NCBI RefSeq assembly: GCF_000682755.1
Contig: NZ_AWFF01000024.1
Coordinates: forward strand, 1 to 64,000
DNA length: 64,000 nt
Source of the DNA: Hyphomonas beringensis
GTDB lineage: Bacteria > Pseudomonadota > Alphaproteobacteria > Caulobacterales > Hyphomonadaceae
Direction: 5' to 3'
Below are positions 35,992-44,180 of the stretch, in pieces. The notes under the pieces were generated by a model. The model made no database searches. It was given only the letters and a program-made list of their open reading frames with translations, and was not told where the DNA came from. Numbering within the stretch: the stretch's first letter is position 1; every line of letters starts with the position of its first letter. Both the position numbers and the translations under genes were made by a program.

Positions 35992-36021
35992 AAAGCCCTG
36001 GCCGCAAGGTCGGGGCTTTTT
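35992..36021 (+). terminator. ilvC intrinsic terminator
   Basis: A 12-pair stem with G-U pairs (35992-36003 with 36008-36019) closed by a GCAA tetraloop and ending in T residues, 25 bases after the ilvC stop. Confidence 0.85.
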
Positions 36022-36038
36022 CATAAGTATCAGTACAC

Positions 36039-36731
36039 TCACTTATTATCTGCGCGCACCCCCGGCACTCTGTTCATGTCAACCTTGCCCTCTATGCCAG
36101 GCACACGGGCAGACATTGTATATTGCCAGATATCAGCCTGGCGGTGATCGCGCGTTTCCGGAATCTCATCTCCCAGCGCCCGAAGCCAGAGCGGATAGGT
36201 GTCATACCGACCAGCCAGCCAGTCCGCATGGAATTCCTTGGTCGTGTACAGAACTGGGCGCACACCATATTCCGCCTCAAGGCTCAGGAGAAACTGGTCC
36301 AAATCCGCCAAGGTCTCCTCAGTCGAGCCATAGGGCTCACAATTGTGCGCGTATTCAAGATCAACGGCAGGCGGCAATGTGCCCTGTCTCACTTCCACGG
36401 TCTGGATAAAGTTCTGTGCCTGCTCTTCGCCAGGGCGGCACAAGCGATAGAAATGATAGCCTCCAACCAGCCAGCCGCGCGCCTTCGCTTCACGCCAATG
36501 CGCCAGAAAGCGCGGATCTTTCCAGTCGCCGCCCTCCGTCGCCTTCAAATAGATGAAATCAACCGGGGCCGCTTCCAACTGGTCCCAATCGATCCGTCCG
36601 TTGTGATGGGACAAATCCACCCCGACATAGCCTGGCGGCAAGACAGTAGATGACGCGCCCAAGACGCTGGGGGAGCGCTCGCACCCCATTAGGGGCAGCG
36701 ACAGACAGAGCAGAAGGCAAATCCATTTCAT
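36039..36731 (-). CDS. GH25 lysozyme-like lipoprotein
   Basis: A 230-residue protein. The lipoprotein signal ends Leu-Met-Gly-Cys (Cys17). The GH25 fold begins Gly-Val-Asp-Leu-Ser-His-His-Asn-Gly and contains Tyr-Leu-Lys-Ala-Thr-Glu-Gly, Gly-Tyr-His-Phe-Tyr and Ala-Val-Asp-Leu-Glu-Tyr, which supply the acidic catalytic residues. It would cleave the glycan of peptidoglycan from a membrane anchor. The ATG at 36731 has AAGG close by. It is divergent from the bactofilin gene, a family often paired with peptidoglycan enzymes. Confidence 0.85.
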   Translation of the reverse strand: MKWICLLLCLSLPLMGCERSPSVLGASSTVLPPGYVGVDLSHHNGRIDWDQLEAAPVDFIYLKATEGGDWKDPRFLAHWREAKARGWLVGGYHFYRLCRPGEEQAQNFIQTVEVRQGTLPPAVDLEYAHNCEPYGSTEETLADLDQFLLSLEAEYGVRPVLYTTKEFHADWLAGRYDTYPLWLRALGDEIPETRDHRQADIWQYTMSARVPGIEGKVDMNRVPGVRADNK

Positions 36732-36926
36732 GCCTTGTTTCAACACTGAATTATGGCATGGACGCGAGCAGAAATTGCCCGAAACTTGCATCATTTGCAT
36801 GGGATACGTGCCTGGCACTTATGCTTAAGGCTTAATAAAAACAATGAAATCAAGCGCCTGACCTGTCATCCCGTAGAGTGATGCGGTATGCTGTTGGTCC
36901 GGACTGAGACAAGAAAAGAACGTGTG

Positions 36927-37442
36927 ATGGCTAAAATCGAGAAAGACCGGGCTGAGAACAGCCGTCAGATGCGTTCCGGAGACGGCAGCTTTATTGCCGC
37001 AGAATGCCATCTGGAAGGAGACTTCAAATTCTCCGGTCCGCTAACAGTCGCTGGCAGCCTGAAAGGGCGTATCAAATCCGATGGCATGGTGATCATCGAA
37101 ACACAGGGCATGATTGAAGGTATCATCGATGCGGCCATCGTAATTGTGCACGGCAAGCTGAACGGGAGTGTGCTGGCGACAGACTCCATGGAAATCTGGA
37201 CGGGCTCAAACGTACGCGGCAGTGTCCATGCGCGCAGCATCCGCGTCGATGAAGGATCTCTGCTGACGGCAGACCTTACAATCTCAGAGGTTCTTCCAGA
37301 GCAAAGGCTGGATTTGTCTTCAGACACGGCCTCCCCAGATCAGGAAAGCCCTCAGCAAAGCCTAGCGCCACAACGTTCTTCCAGCCCGCTACCTGGATCA
37401 AATCTCGCCCGCAGGTTGGCTGCGATGAACGAAAATCAGTAG
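36927..37442 (+). CDS. Bactofilin
   Basis: A 171-residue polymer-forming cytoskeletal protein. The central beta-helix (about 20-120) shows the repeating Gly and hydrophobic pattern (Gly-Asp-Phe-Lys-Phe-Ser-Gly, Gly-Ser-Leu-Lys-Gly-Arg-Ile, Gly-Lys-Leu-Asn-Gly-Ser-Val). It is flanked by a charged N-terminus and a Ser/Pro/Gln-rich disordered tail. Bactofilins form nucleotide-free filaments that locate cell-wall enzymes and help stalk or bud growth in Caulobacterales. An in-frame start at 36888 is possible. It overlaps the convergent Sel1-repeat gene by seven bases. Confidence 0.87.
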   Translation: MAKIEKDRAENSRQMRSGDGSFIAAECHLEGDFKFSGPLTVAGSLKGRIKSDGMVIIETQGMIEGIIDAAIVIVHGKLNGSVLATDSMEIWTGSNVRGSVHARSIRVDEGSLLTADLTISEVLPEQRLDLSSDTASPDQESPQQSLAPQRSSSPLPGSNLARRLAAMNENQ

Positions 37443-38035
37443 CGAGACTTTGCGTCCTTCAGACGCTGCCAGGTATCGTCATCCGGCTGGTAGGCGCCGA
37501 GCCCGGTAAGCCGGTCGCAGGCCCATTCATAGTCCTGATCACAGGCATCTTGCAGCAGACGCTGGCCTTTCGCGACATTCTTGCTGCCGCCCTGCCCCGT
37601 GTACAACATATTGCCGTAAGCAGCGCACCCGCTCAGCTCACCATAGTCGCAGGCCTTTTCATACAGGACACGCGCCTTGGCCGGGTCTGCATCGACACCG
37701 CGCCCATGCGTGGTCAGATACGCCAACCCGGCACATCCTTCGCCATTCTTGCCATTGCAGGATTTGCGATAGACTTCTGCAGCCTTTTCATAGTCTTGCA
37801 GGCCACCCAGGCCGCGCCGATACATGTCTCCCAAGCGAAAGCAGGCATCATAATCGCGCGCGGCACATGCCGTAATGGCGTCACTACGCGCAACCCGGTT
37901 GCCTTCAAGGCTGGCCGTTGCCTCTTCCAGCGCAATTTCTGCCTGGGTCCTCTTTACGTCTCCGTACTGGGCCGCCGCCGGCAAAGCCGCACCAGCCAGA
38001 ACCAGAATGGACAATGCAGTTGCTGCGATACGCAT
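37436..38035 (-). CDS. Secreted Sel1-repeat protein with paired cysteines
   Basis: A 199-residue exported protein (signal 1-22, Ala-Ala-Ala-Gln) with three to four Sel1/Hcp-type repeats at about 60-180. Each repeat has a Cys pair (Cys-Ala-Ala-Arg-Asp-Tyr-Asp-Ala-Cys; Cys-Asn-Gly-Lys-Asn-Gly-Glu-Gly-Cys; Cys-Asp-Tyr-Gly-Glu-Leu-Ser-Gly-Cys; Cys-Asp-Gln-Asp-Tyr-Glu-Trp-Ala-Cys). Regular spacing suggests one disulfide per repeat, as in Helicobacter cysteine-rich proteins. AGGGAG precedes the ATG. It is probably a periplasmic binding scaffold. Confidence 0.82.
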   Translation of the reverse strand: MRIAATALSILVLAGAALPAAAQYGDVKRTQAEIALEEATASLEGNRVARSDAITACAARDYDACFRLGDMYRRGLGGLQDYEKAAEVYRKSCNGKNGEGCAGLAYLTTHGRGVDADPAKARVLYEKACDYGELSGCAAYGNMLYTGQGGSKNVAKGQRLLQDACDQDYEWACDRLTGLGAYQPDDDTWQRLKDAKSRY

Positions 38036-38101
38036 GGATTATCTCCCTTGATAAGCATCTGATATAAGTGGCGCGCCGGGCCCCGTCCATCGGACAACCG
38101 A

Positions 38102-38156
38102 CTTACCTTTCAGTAAGGTGGAACTTGCGGGCTTGCCGAGTGAAGGGCACACTCGG
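38102..38156. promoter_or_regulatory. Two inverted repeats before the SDR gene
   Basis: CTTAC-N6-GTAAG (38102-38106 and 38113-38117) and CCGAGTG-N7-CACTCGG (38136-38142 and 38150-38156) lie within 90 bases upstream of the SDR start. The first resembles the TAC/GTA palindromes of HxlR/DUF24 redox regulators; the second is unassigned. The gap also contains the divergent Sel1 gene promoter. Confidence 0.4.
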
Positions 38157-38191
38157 ATTATTGAATATAGTCAGCACTGAAGGGGATGGAG

Positions 38192-39163
38192 ATGGCACAG
38201 GAAGACCAGAAACCGATCGGATCAGGCTTTCATGCCAAATCCACGGCAAGTGAAGTCCTTGAGAATATTGATCTTTCAGGGAAGAATGCCATCGTGACCG
38301 GTGGCTATTCAGGCATTGGCCTGGAAACCGTAAGAGCCCTCGCAGCCGCGGGCGCGCGCGTCACAGTGCCTGCCAGGAGAATGGACGCTGCTCAAGAGGC
38401 CCTCGCAGACATTGCAGGCGACATTGAAATTGCCGCCATGGACCTTGAGGATATTTCAAGCGTCGACAAGTTCACAGCCGATTACGAAGAGACTGGCCGC
38501 GCGCTGGACATTCTCATCAACAATGCCGGCATCATGGCTTGCCCGGAGGCGCGGGTCGGCCCCGGCTGGGAGCGTCAGTTCGGCGTGAACCATCTGGCCC
38601 ACATGAAGATGAGCATGGCTCTGGCCCCTGCCCTTGAACGCGCTGAAGCAGGACGGCTGGTGGCCCTCTCCTCAACCGCGCATATTCGTTCTGATGTGAT
38701 CTGGGATGACCCGAATTATGAGTCCCATCCCTATGACAAATGGGAGGCTTACGGGCAGTCAAAGTCTGCGTGCGCCCTGTTTGCCCTCGGCGTGGACCGT
38801 CGCGGACGCGATATCGGCATTCGTGCATTCTCTGTCCATCCCGGCGGGATATTCACGCCGCTTCAGCGCCATCTCAGTGATGAGGAAATGGCGGCCTTGG
38901 GCTGGAAAAATCCGGATGGCACCATCCCTCCGCAAGTGCAGGCCATGTTCAAGACACCCGAACAGGGTGCCTCGACAAGCGTGTGGGCAGCCACATCCCC
39001 CAAGCTGGAAGGCAAAGGCGGCGTGTATTGCGAGGATTGCGACATCGCGCAACTCGCAACGGAAGACAGTCAGAGATGGGAGCATGCACGCCCCTGGATC
39101 TGTAATGATGAGAAAGCCGAGCGTCTCTGGGAGATGAGCGAGAAAATGCTGCAGAGCCTCTAA
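38192..39163 (+). CDS. Short-chain dehydrogenase (retinol-dehydrogenase-like)
   Basis: A 323-residue extended SDR with Thr-Gly-Gly-Tyr-Ser-Gly-Ile-Gly (nucleotide motif, about 36-43), Asn-Asn-Ala-Gly-Ile-Met near 110, and the catalytic Tyr-Gly-Gln-Ser-Lys near 190. Arg-Arg at the end of strand 2 favours NADP. It resembles WWOX/retinol-dehydrogenase-type SDRs; the substrate is unknown. AAGGGG six bases before the ATG at 38192 decides for this start over the ATG two codons upstream. The methyltransferase-like gene follows after 25 bases. Confidence 0.82.
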   Translation: MAQEDQKPIGSGFHAKSTASEVLENIDLSGKNAIVTGGYSGIGLETVRALAAAGARVTVPARRMDAAQEALADIAGDIEIAAMDLEDISSVDKFTADYEETGRALDILINNAGIMACPEARVGPGWERQFGVNHLAHMKMSMALAPALERAEAGRLVALSSTAHIRSDVIWDDPNYESHPYDKWEAYGQSKSACALFALGVDRRGRDIGIRAFSVHPGGIFTPLQRHLSDEEMAALGWKNPDGTIPPQVQAMFKTPEQGASTSVWAATSPKLEGKGGVYCEDCDIAQLATEDSQRWEHARPWICNDEKAERLWEMSEKMLQSL

Positions 39164-39188
39164 GGCCCTGAAAACGGGAGTTGAAACA

Positions 39189-39980
39189 ATGAAACAAGTC
39201 GCCTTCCTGGCCCTGTCCGCCGCATTGCTAGCTGGCTGTGCCCATGATGCAGCACCTGAAGATTCTACGACTCTGGAAGTGGTAGAGCCCAACTACGACT
39301 ACGCATCCGTCTTTGTAAAAGATGACCGTCCTGAAGGCGACTATGAGCAATACGAGATCCGAAAGTCTCGTGACGTTCTGGAATTCACAGGCGTTCAGCC
39401 CGGCATGACCGTGGTGGATTTGGAAGCTGGTGGCGGCGTGTATACAGAACTTTTCTCCCGCGTCGTCGGGGAAGAAGGCCGCGTCTTTCTACAAAACCCG
39501 CCCGCATTCGACGCCTTCCTGGGTGACTCAGTGGAAAAGCGCATGGATGGGCGGCTTCTGAATGTCACCCATATCAAGGTGCCGTTTGATGATCTGGAAC
39601 CTGTTGGTGATCAGCAAGCTGACCTTGTTACCTGGCTACTCGGGCCGCATGAGCTTTGGTATACGCCGGAAGGTTCCGAACCGGGCGACTTGGGAGATCC
39701 GGAAACAGCCTTTGCAGAAATAGCTCGCGTGCTGAAACACGGCGGACACTTTGTCGTGATTGATCACAACGCCCCGGAAGGCGCCCCGGCAACGACTGGC
39801 GGCGAAACGCACCGGCTTGCTGAGGCTATCCTCATACAGATGGCAGAAGATGCTGGACTCGAACTGGTTGAGGAAAGTGATCTGTTAGCCAATCCGGCGG
39901 ATGACCGGACCCTGAACGTGTTCGATCCTTCCATCCGCCGGCATACTGACCGTTATGTTCTAAAATTTGAAAAGCCCTGA
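39189..39980 (+). CDS. Exported methyltransferase-like lipoprotein
   Basis: A 263-residue protein with a lipoprotein signal ending Leu-Ala-Gly-Cys (Cys17), then a class I SAM-methyltransferase-like fold. Motif I reads Val-Val-Asp-Leu-Glu-Ala-Gly-Gly-Gly-Val-Tyr-Thr, followed by Val-Leu-Lys-His-Gly-Gly-His-Phe-Val-Val-Ile-Asp-His. It resembles a family of predicted exported methyltransferases seen in proteobacteria. As SAM is cytoplasmic, periplasmic methyl transfer is hard to explain; the fold may bind another ligand. It follows the SDR gene closely and probably shares its transcript. Confidence 0.75.
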   Translation: MKQVAFLALSAALLAGCAHDAAPEDSTTLEVVEPNYDYASVFVKDDRPEGDYEQYEIRKSRDVLEFTGVQPGMTVVDLEAGGGVYTELFSRVVGEEGRVFLQNPPAFDAFLGDSVEKRMDGRLLNVTHIKVPFDDLEPVGDQQADLVTWLLGPHELWYTPEGSEPGDLGDPETAFAEIARVLKHGGHFVVIDHNAPEGAPATTGGETHRLAEAILIQMAEDAGLELVEESDLLANPADDRTLNVFDPSIRRHTDRYVLKFEKP

Positions 39981-39986
39981 GACGGG

Positions 39987-40859
39987 CTAGTCGGAGGAGT
40001 TATCCTCCAGCTTGTCTTGTGTACTGGTTTCGAAATCACTCGCATCATGACGCTCGTGCAGCTGGGATGAGGGCTCACCAAATGTGCGGTTGACCATACG
40101 GCCACGCTTGACTGCCTCACGCTGGGCAAGCTGGTCTGTCCAGCGGATGACGTTCGTGTATTCCTGGACCTGCAGGAACTCGCCTGCATCATAAACAACG
40201 CCCTTCACCAGTGCGCCATACCAGGGCCAGATTGCCATGTCCGCAATCGTGTACTCATCCCCGGCCATGAATTCGCGGTCTGCCAGATTGCGATCCAGAA
40301 CGTCCAGCTGGCGCTTCACTTCCATGGCAAACCGGTTGATCGGGTATTCGAACTTTTCAGGCGCATAGGCGTAGAAGTGGCCAAATCCCCCGCCGAGATA
40401 AGGCGCCGAGCCCATCTGCCAGAACAGCCAGTTCAAAGCCTCTGTACGCTTATTGTGATCGGTTGGCAGAAAGGCGCCAAACTTCTCAGCCAAATAGAGC
40501 AGGATCGAGCCGCTCTCGAATACGCGCGTCTTGGTGGTCGTGTCGAACATGACCGGGATTTTGGAGTTCGGGTTCAGCTCTACATAGCCAGACCCAAACT
40601 GATCCCCTTCCCCGATATTGATCAGCCATGCATCATATTCTGCGCCCTCATGCCCGGCTGCCAACAGCTCCTCCAGCATGATCGTGGCCTTCACCCCGTT
40701 TGGCGTGCCCAGCGAATAGAGCTGAAGCGGATGCTTTCCGACGGGAAGTTCCTTCTCGTGGGTCGGTCCGGCAATGGGGCGGTTGATGTTGGCAAACCGA
40801 CCGCCGCTGCCCTTGTCCCAGGTCCAGACCTTGGGGGGCGTGTAAGTATCATCGGCCAT
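39987..40859 (-). CDS. yghU: YghU-type glutathione transferase
   Basis: A 290-residue GST of the Nu/YghU type. An N-terminal extension (Trp-Thr-Trp-Asp, then Ile-Asn-Arg-Pro-Ile-Ala-Gly) precedes the thioredoxin fold (about 48-135; Asn-Pro-Asn-Ser-Lys-Ile-Pro-Val, Glu-Ser-Gly-Ser-Ile-Leu-Leu-Tyr-Leu) and the helical domain. The family has disulfide-bond reductase activity toward glutathione conjugates. The ATG at 40859 gives the family's usual N-terminus. It is convergent with the methyltransferase-like gene. Confidence 0.88.
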   Translation of the reverse strand: MADDTYTPPKVWTWDKGSGGRFANINRPIAGPTHEKELPVGKHPLQLYSLGTPNGVKATIMLEELLAAGHEGAEYDAWLINIGEGDQFGSGYVELNPNSKIPVMFDTTTKTRVFESGSILLYLAEKFGAFLPTDHNKRTEALNWLFWQMGSAPYLGGGFGHFYAYAPEKFEYPINRFAMEVKRQLDVLDRNLADREFMAGDEYTIADMAIWPWYGALVKGVVYDAGEFLQVQEYTNVIRWTDQLAQREAVKRGRMVNRTFGEPSSQLHERHDASDFETSTQDKLEDNSSD

Positions 40860-40975
40860 GTGGAGCGTCCTTCCTTTTGCGTTTACTGCAAACATGTAGG
40901 AAGGGATGGCGGATTGTCAGCAAACTTCTTTGTGAGAATTCCTAAACAGCAGCCCGCAATCGACGTCCGCAATCA

Positions 40976-43426
40976 TCAGGCAGGCACGCCTTCAGTCAGC
41001 AAAAGCTCCTGATTGTGGACATTCCGGGCCGCCTGAACGGGCAACCAGCAGGTCACTTCAAGACCGCCGCCATCGACCGGTCGCATGCCCACAGTGCCGC
41101 CATGCAGGTCCACAAAATGCTTCACAAGCGCCAGCCCCAGTCCTGCGCCGCGCTGGTCCCCTGAGACGAAGCTATCAAAGCTGGTCGCGCGTTTATCGGC
41201 CTCAAGGCCCCGGCCATTATCACGCACAGACAAGGTAACCATATCGCCGACGCGCTGGGCAGAAACGGTGATCTCTCCACCAGACTCCGTAAAGCGCAGG
41301 GAATTGGAGATCAAATTGAACAATACCTGACGTATGCGTCGCTCATCAGCGCGGATTACGCCAAGAGATCCCTTTACGTCTGCGCGCACAGCAATCTCGG
41401 TATCTTCCGCCTTGGAAACGACCATATCGATGCTCTCATCAATCACGCGGTGGAGATCGACATCCTTGAGATCCAGATCCATACGGCCGGCCTCAATCAT
41501 CGCCAGATCAAGGATGTTCTCGATCAGCTTGGAGAGGTGATCGGAGGCAGACAGGATCGCGCTGACATAATCCGCCTGGCGCTCGGTCAGGTCACCATTG
41601 CGCTGTGTTTCCAGCAATTCCGCATAGCCGAAGATCACAGTCAGAGGGGAGCGCAGTTGGTAGGATACGTTGCGGACAAACTCCGTCTTCAGACGGTCAG
41701 CAGCCTCGAAAGCCTCCGCGCGGTCGCGGAGGGCAGATTCCACCCGGCGGGTCGCGGTGACATCGGCAAAGGCAATCAACGTATTACCATCCGGCAGTGG
41801 ATGCGTCAGGTAAGTCAGAATAGACCCATCTGACCGACGCATCTCACCTGTAGTAGACTGACGCGCGCGCGCTGAAGGGTCTGTAATGTGTCCCTTGATG
41901 CTGTCCCAGATTTCCAGATCGTGGAAAAGTGGCACGCATTCCTCGATCACATCCGCATAGTCTGGCTGATCCTTCAGTCGATCATGATCAAGAGTCCAGA
42001 GTTGTTCAAACGCCTTGTTGAACAGCTTGAGGCGTCCGTCACCGCCGAACACGGCAACCGCTTCATGCAGATTGTCCAGCGTAGACGCCTGCGTCTTCAC
42101 GATAGCGTTGAATTTGGTCTTGAGGTCCAGCTCGCCGGTAATGTCCTTGAACAGAAGAAGCAGGCCGCCCATCGGGTGGCGCTGGCGCGTGACGGACAGT
42201 GTGCGGTCATCCGGAAGAGACCAGGTGTCTTCCTTCACGCCATCAATATCGAGATAGTAGGACAGTTCTTCTGCGCGCCATTCGGCATAATTCGTCCGAG
42301 CCGGCAATTTGCGGCGCTCGCGCAGACGGTCCAGTAGTTGACCGTGGTTTGGGCGATCCAAAAGGAAGCTTTCATCCAGATCCCACATGTCGCGGAAGGC
42401 CTTGTTGTAGAAAGTCAGCTTCCGGTCTGCGCCAAAGATGGCGACAGCATCTGCCACATGGTTCAGCGTCTCATCATGTGCGCGAACATGGCGGTTCAGT
42501 TCCTCGCGAGCATTCTCCTGCTCGGTGACATCAAAGGCCATGGCCCCTGCCCCACCGGACAGCGGGAATGTCAGCACACGCATCGCGCGGCGCTCGCCAT
42601 CAATAATCATGTGGCGCGTTTCATCTATATCTGCGCCTTCGGAAATCGTCTTGCGGGCCTGATCTGAAGAGGCCTGGTCCAGCATCAACTGACGGTCCAG
42701 GACGCGATCAAGATTCACGCCGTCCACGGCTTCGATATAGGCCGGGTTGACCCATTGCAGCTTGCCCATGCCAGAGACACGCCATGCAGGGAATGGTGCC
42801 TTGCCCAGCATGTCGAGGAAGGCTGTAGGGTCCCGCGCGATGACCTGGCGCGCCTCTTCCAGCTTGCCGCGGGCGGAACTTTCTTCCAGCCCCTTAATTG
42901 TCGTGTCGGTAACCCAAACCACGGCGCGGGCACCAGCCGTACGTCCGTCAGCCTCAAGAAAGCGACCAGACGGGCCAATAATGGTCAGGGAAAAAGCCTG
43001 TCCTGTATCGCGCAGCTCACGCAGGCGAATTCGCAACGTTGTATCCTGTCCGGAGCTATCGCGCGCTTCGAGGTCAGCCAGCCCCTCAATGATACGCACA
43101 GCCGGGTCGGGCGAGATCGCGTCATCGGTAAAGCTCAGCAGGCCTGCAAGCGCGACGGGCGATCCGTAAAGTTCCGGCGGCGTGATCTCGACATCATCAG
43201 CTTCCAGCGCATCGCCCTGCCAGACCAGAATAACGCCCGGATGCGCGCCCAGAATGGAGCGATGCTCGGCAAGGGTCGTTTCAAGATCGGAAGACCGGTC
43301 CTTGTACTTTCGCGCTGCACCGCGCGCGCCATCTGACACCCGCATGGCCCACAAAAGCGCCGCCAGGCCCAGCGCCGTCGCGCCGGCTGACATGATGATA
43401 GGTACCTGGTCCGCCGTAATCGCCAT
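40976..43426 (-). CDS. divL: DivL, tyrosine-variant PAS kinase of cell-cycle control
   Basis: An 816-residue protein with an N-terminal membrane helix (about 8-28), several PAS domains (about 60-560), and a HisKA/HATPase pair (about 575-800). The H-box reads Phe-Val-Arg-Asn-Val-Ser-Tyr-Gln-Leu-Arg-Ser-Pro-Leu-Thr. Tyr589 (codon 41660-41662) replaces the phospho-histidine, the defining feature of Caulobacter DivL. There DivL is a pseudokinase that activates CckA and so CtrA when DivK is unphosphorylated. The ATPase keeps Asn-Leu-Ile-Ser-Asn and Asp-Asn-Gly-Arg-Gly-Leu. A CtrA box lies 78 bases upstream. Confidence 0.92.
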   Translation of the reverse strand: MAITADQVPIIMSAGATALGLAALLWAMRVSDGARGAARKYKDRSSDLETTLAEHRSILGAHPGVILVWQGDALEADDVEITPPELYGSPVALAGLLSFTDDAISPDPAVRIIEGLADLEARDSSGQDTTLRIRLRELRDTGQAFSLTIIGPSGRFLEADGRTAGARAVVWVTDTTIKGLEESSARGKLEEARQVIARDPTAFLDMLGKAPFPAWRVSGMGKLQWVNPAYIEAVDGVNLDRVLDRQLMLDQASSDQARKTISEGADIDETRHMIIDGERRAMRVLTFPLSGGAGAMAFDVTEQENAREELNRHVRAHDETLNHVADAVAIFGADRKLTFYNKAFRDMWDLDESFLLDRPNHGQLLDRLRERRKLPARTNYAEWRAEELSYYLDIDGVKEDTWSLPDDRTLSVTRQRHPMGGLLLLFKDITGELDLKTKFNAIVKTQASTLDNLHEAVAVFGGDGRLKLFNKAFEQLWTLDHDRLKDQPDYADVIEECVPLFHDLEIWDSIKGHITDPSARARQSTTGEMRRSDGSILTYLTHPLPDGNTLIAFADVTATRRVESALRDRAEAFEAADRLKTEFVRNVSYQLRSPLTVIFGYAELLETQRNGDLTERQADYVSAILSASDHLSKLIENILDLAMIEAGRMDLDLKDVDLHRVIDESIDMVVSKAEDTEIAVRADVKGSLGVIRADERRIRQVLFNLISNSLRFTESGGEITVSAQRVGDMVTLSVRDNGRGLEADKRATSFDSFVSGDQRGAGLGLALVKHFVDLHGGTVGMRPVDGGGLEVTCWLPVQAARNVHNQELLLTEGVPA

Positions 43427-43503
43427 AGCGTTTTCAATCCAACTCGTGCGAATCAGCCACCTGTTCAGCGGCCGCAACTGGTTAACGGATTGCTCCCTTT
43501 GCG

Positions 43504-43518
43504 TTAAGGCGGCGTTAA
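43504..43518. promoter_or_regulatory. CtrA box, TTAA-N7-TTAA
   Basis: TTAAGGCGGCGTTAA is an exact match to the CtrA consensus. It lies between divL (start at 43426, minus) and the EF-hand gene (start at 43626, plus). Extra TTAA half-sites occur nearby (for example 43482). It would make divL or the EF-hand gene a CtrA target. Confidence 0.7.
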
Positions 43519-43625
43519 CAAGAGGCTAATGCCACAGGGCTGTCCACACAAGATAACTGAAACGTCATGTTGCCAAAACGACACACAGGCCTAGTCTGAG
43601 TTCAAGAATGACGATGGAGTCAGCT

Positions 43626-44180
43626 ATGCGAACTCGGGTGTTAGCCTTTGCCGTGTCGGCCTTTCTGTGCCTGCCAGCCCCGATCTATGCTCAGGCCAGC
43701 GAAGACCCGGATGAAATCGTGCGCCTGCCCGGCCAAGGCGTGATGCGGACCAGCGGCGAGAGCCCGGGTAAGGACAAACACAAGAAAGCCAAACGGCTGG
43801 TGCCCGGCGGCAGCCTCTTTGTCAGCTTTGACGCGAATGAGGATGGGGTTATCACCCCCGAAGAAGTAACCTCTGGCGCGGAAGCTGCATTCCTGGCTGC
43901 AGACACCAATGGCGATGGGTCTCTCAGCGCTCTTGAGCAGATTTCCTGGGCCGAAACCCTTCCCATTCGCGACGATACGCTAAGCAATCCGGCCTATTTT
44001 GACCCGAACCTTGACCGTATGGTCAGCCATGAAGAGTTCATGCGCGTCATCAGCGAACTGGCCGCAGATTATGCCGAAGAGTCCGGCGAAATCCTTGTCA
44101 CATCGCTGCATGCCCCGAAGCGGGACCGGGAAAGGCGGGAAATGTCTCGCCTTATGCCAGACGAGACGCTCGGCAACTGA
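43626..44180 (+). CDS. Secreted EF-hand protein
   Basis: A 184-residue protein with a signal peptide (1-23, Ile-Tyr-Ala-Gln) and EF-hand loops Asp-Ala-Asn-Glu-Asp-Gly-Val-Ile, Asp-Thr-Asn-Gly-Asp-Gly-Ser-Leu and a degenerate Asp-Pro-Asn-Leu-Asp-Arg-Met-Val. The first two keep all calcium ligands; the third has Arg where Gly is expected. It should bind calcium in the periplasm or outside the cell. It is divergent from divL across the CtrA box, so it may be cell-cycle regulated. Confidence 0.78.
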   Translation: MRTRVLAFAVSAFLCLPAPIYAQASEDPDEIVRLPGQGVMRTSGESPGKDKHKKAKRLVPGGSLFVSFDANEDGVITPEEVTSGAEAAFLAADTNGDGSLSALEQISWAETLPIRDDTLSNPAYFDPNLDRMVSHEEFMRVISELAADYAEESGEILVTSLHAPKRDRERREMSRLMPDETLGN

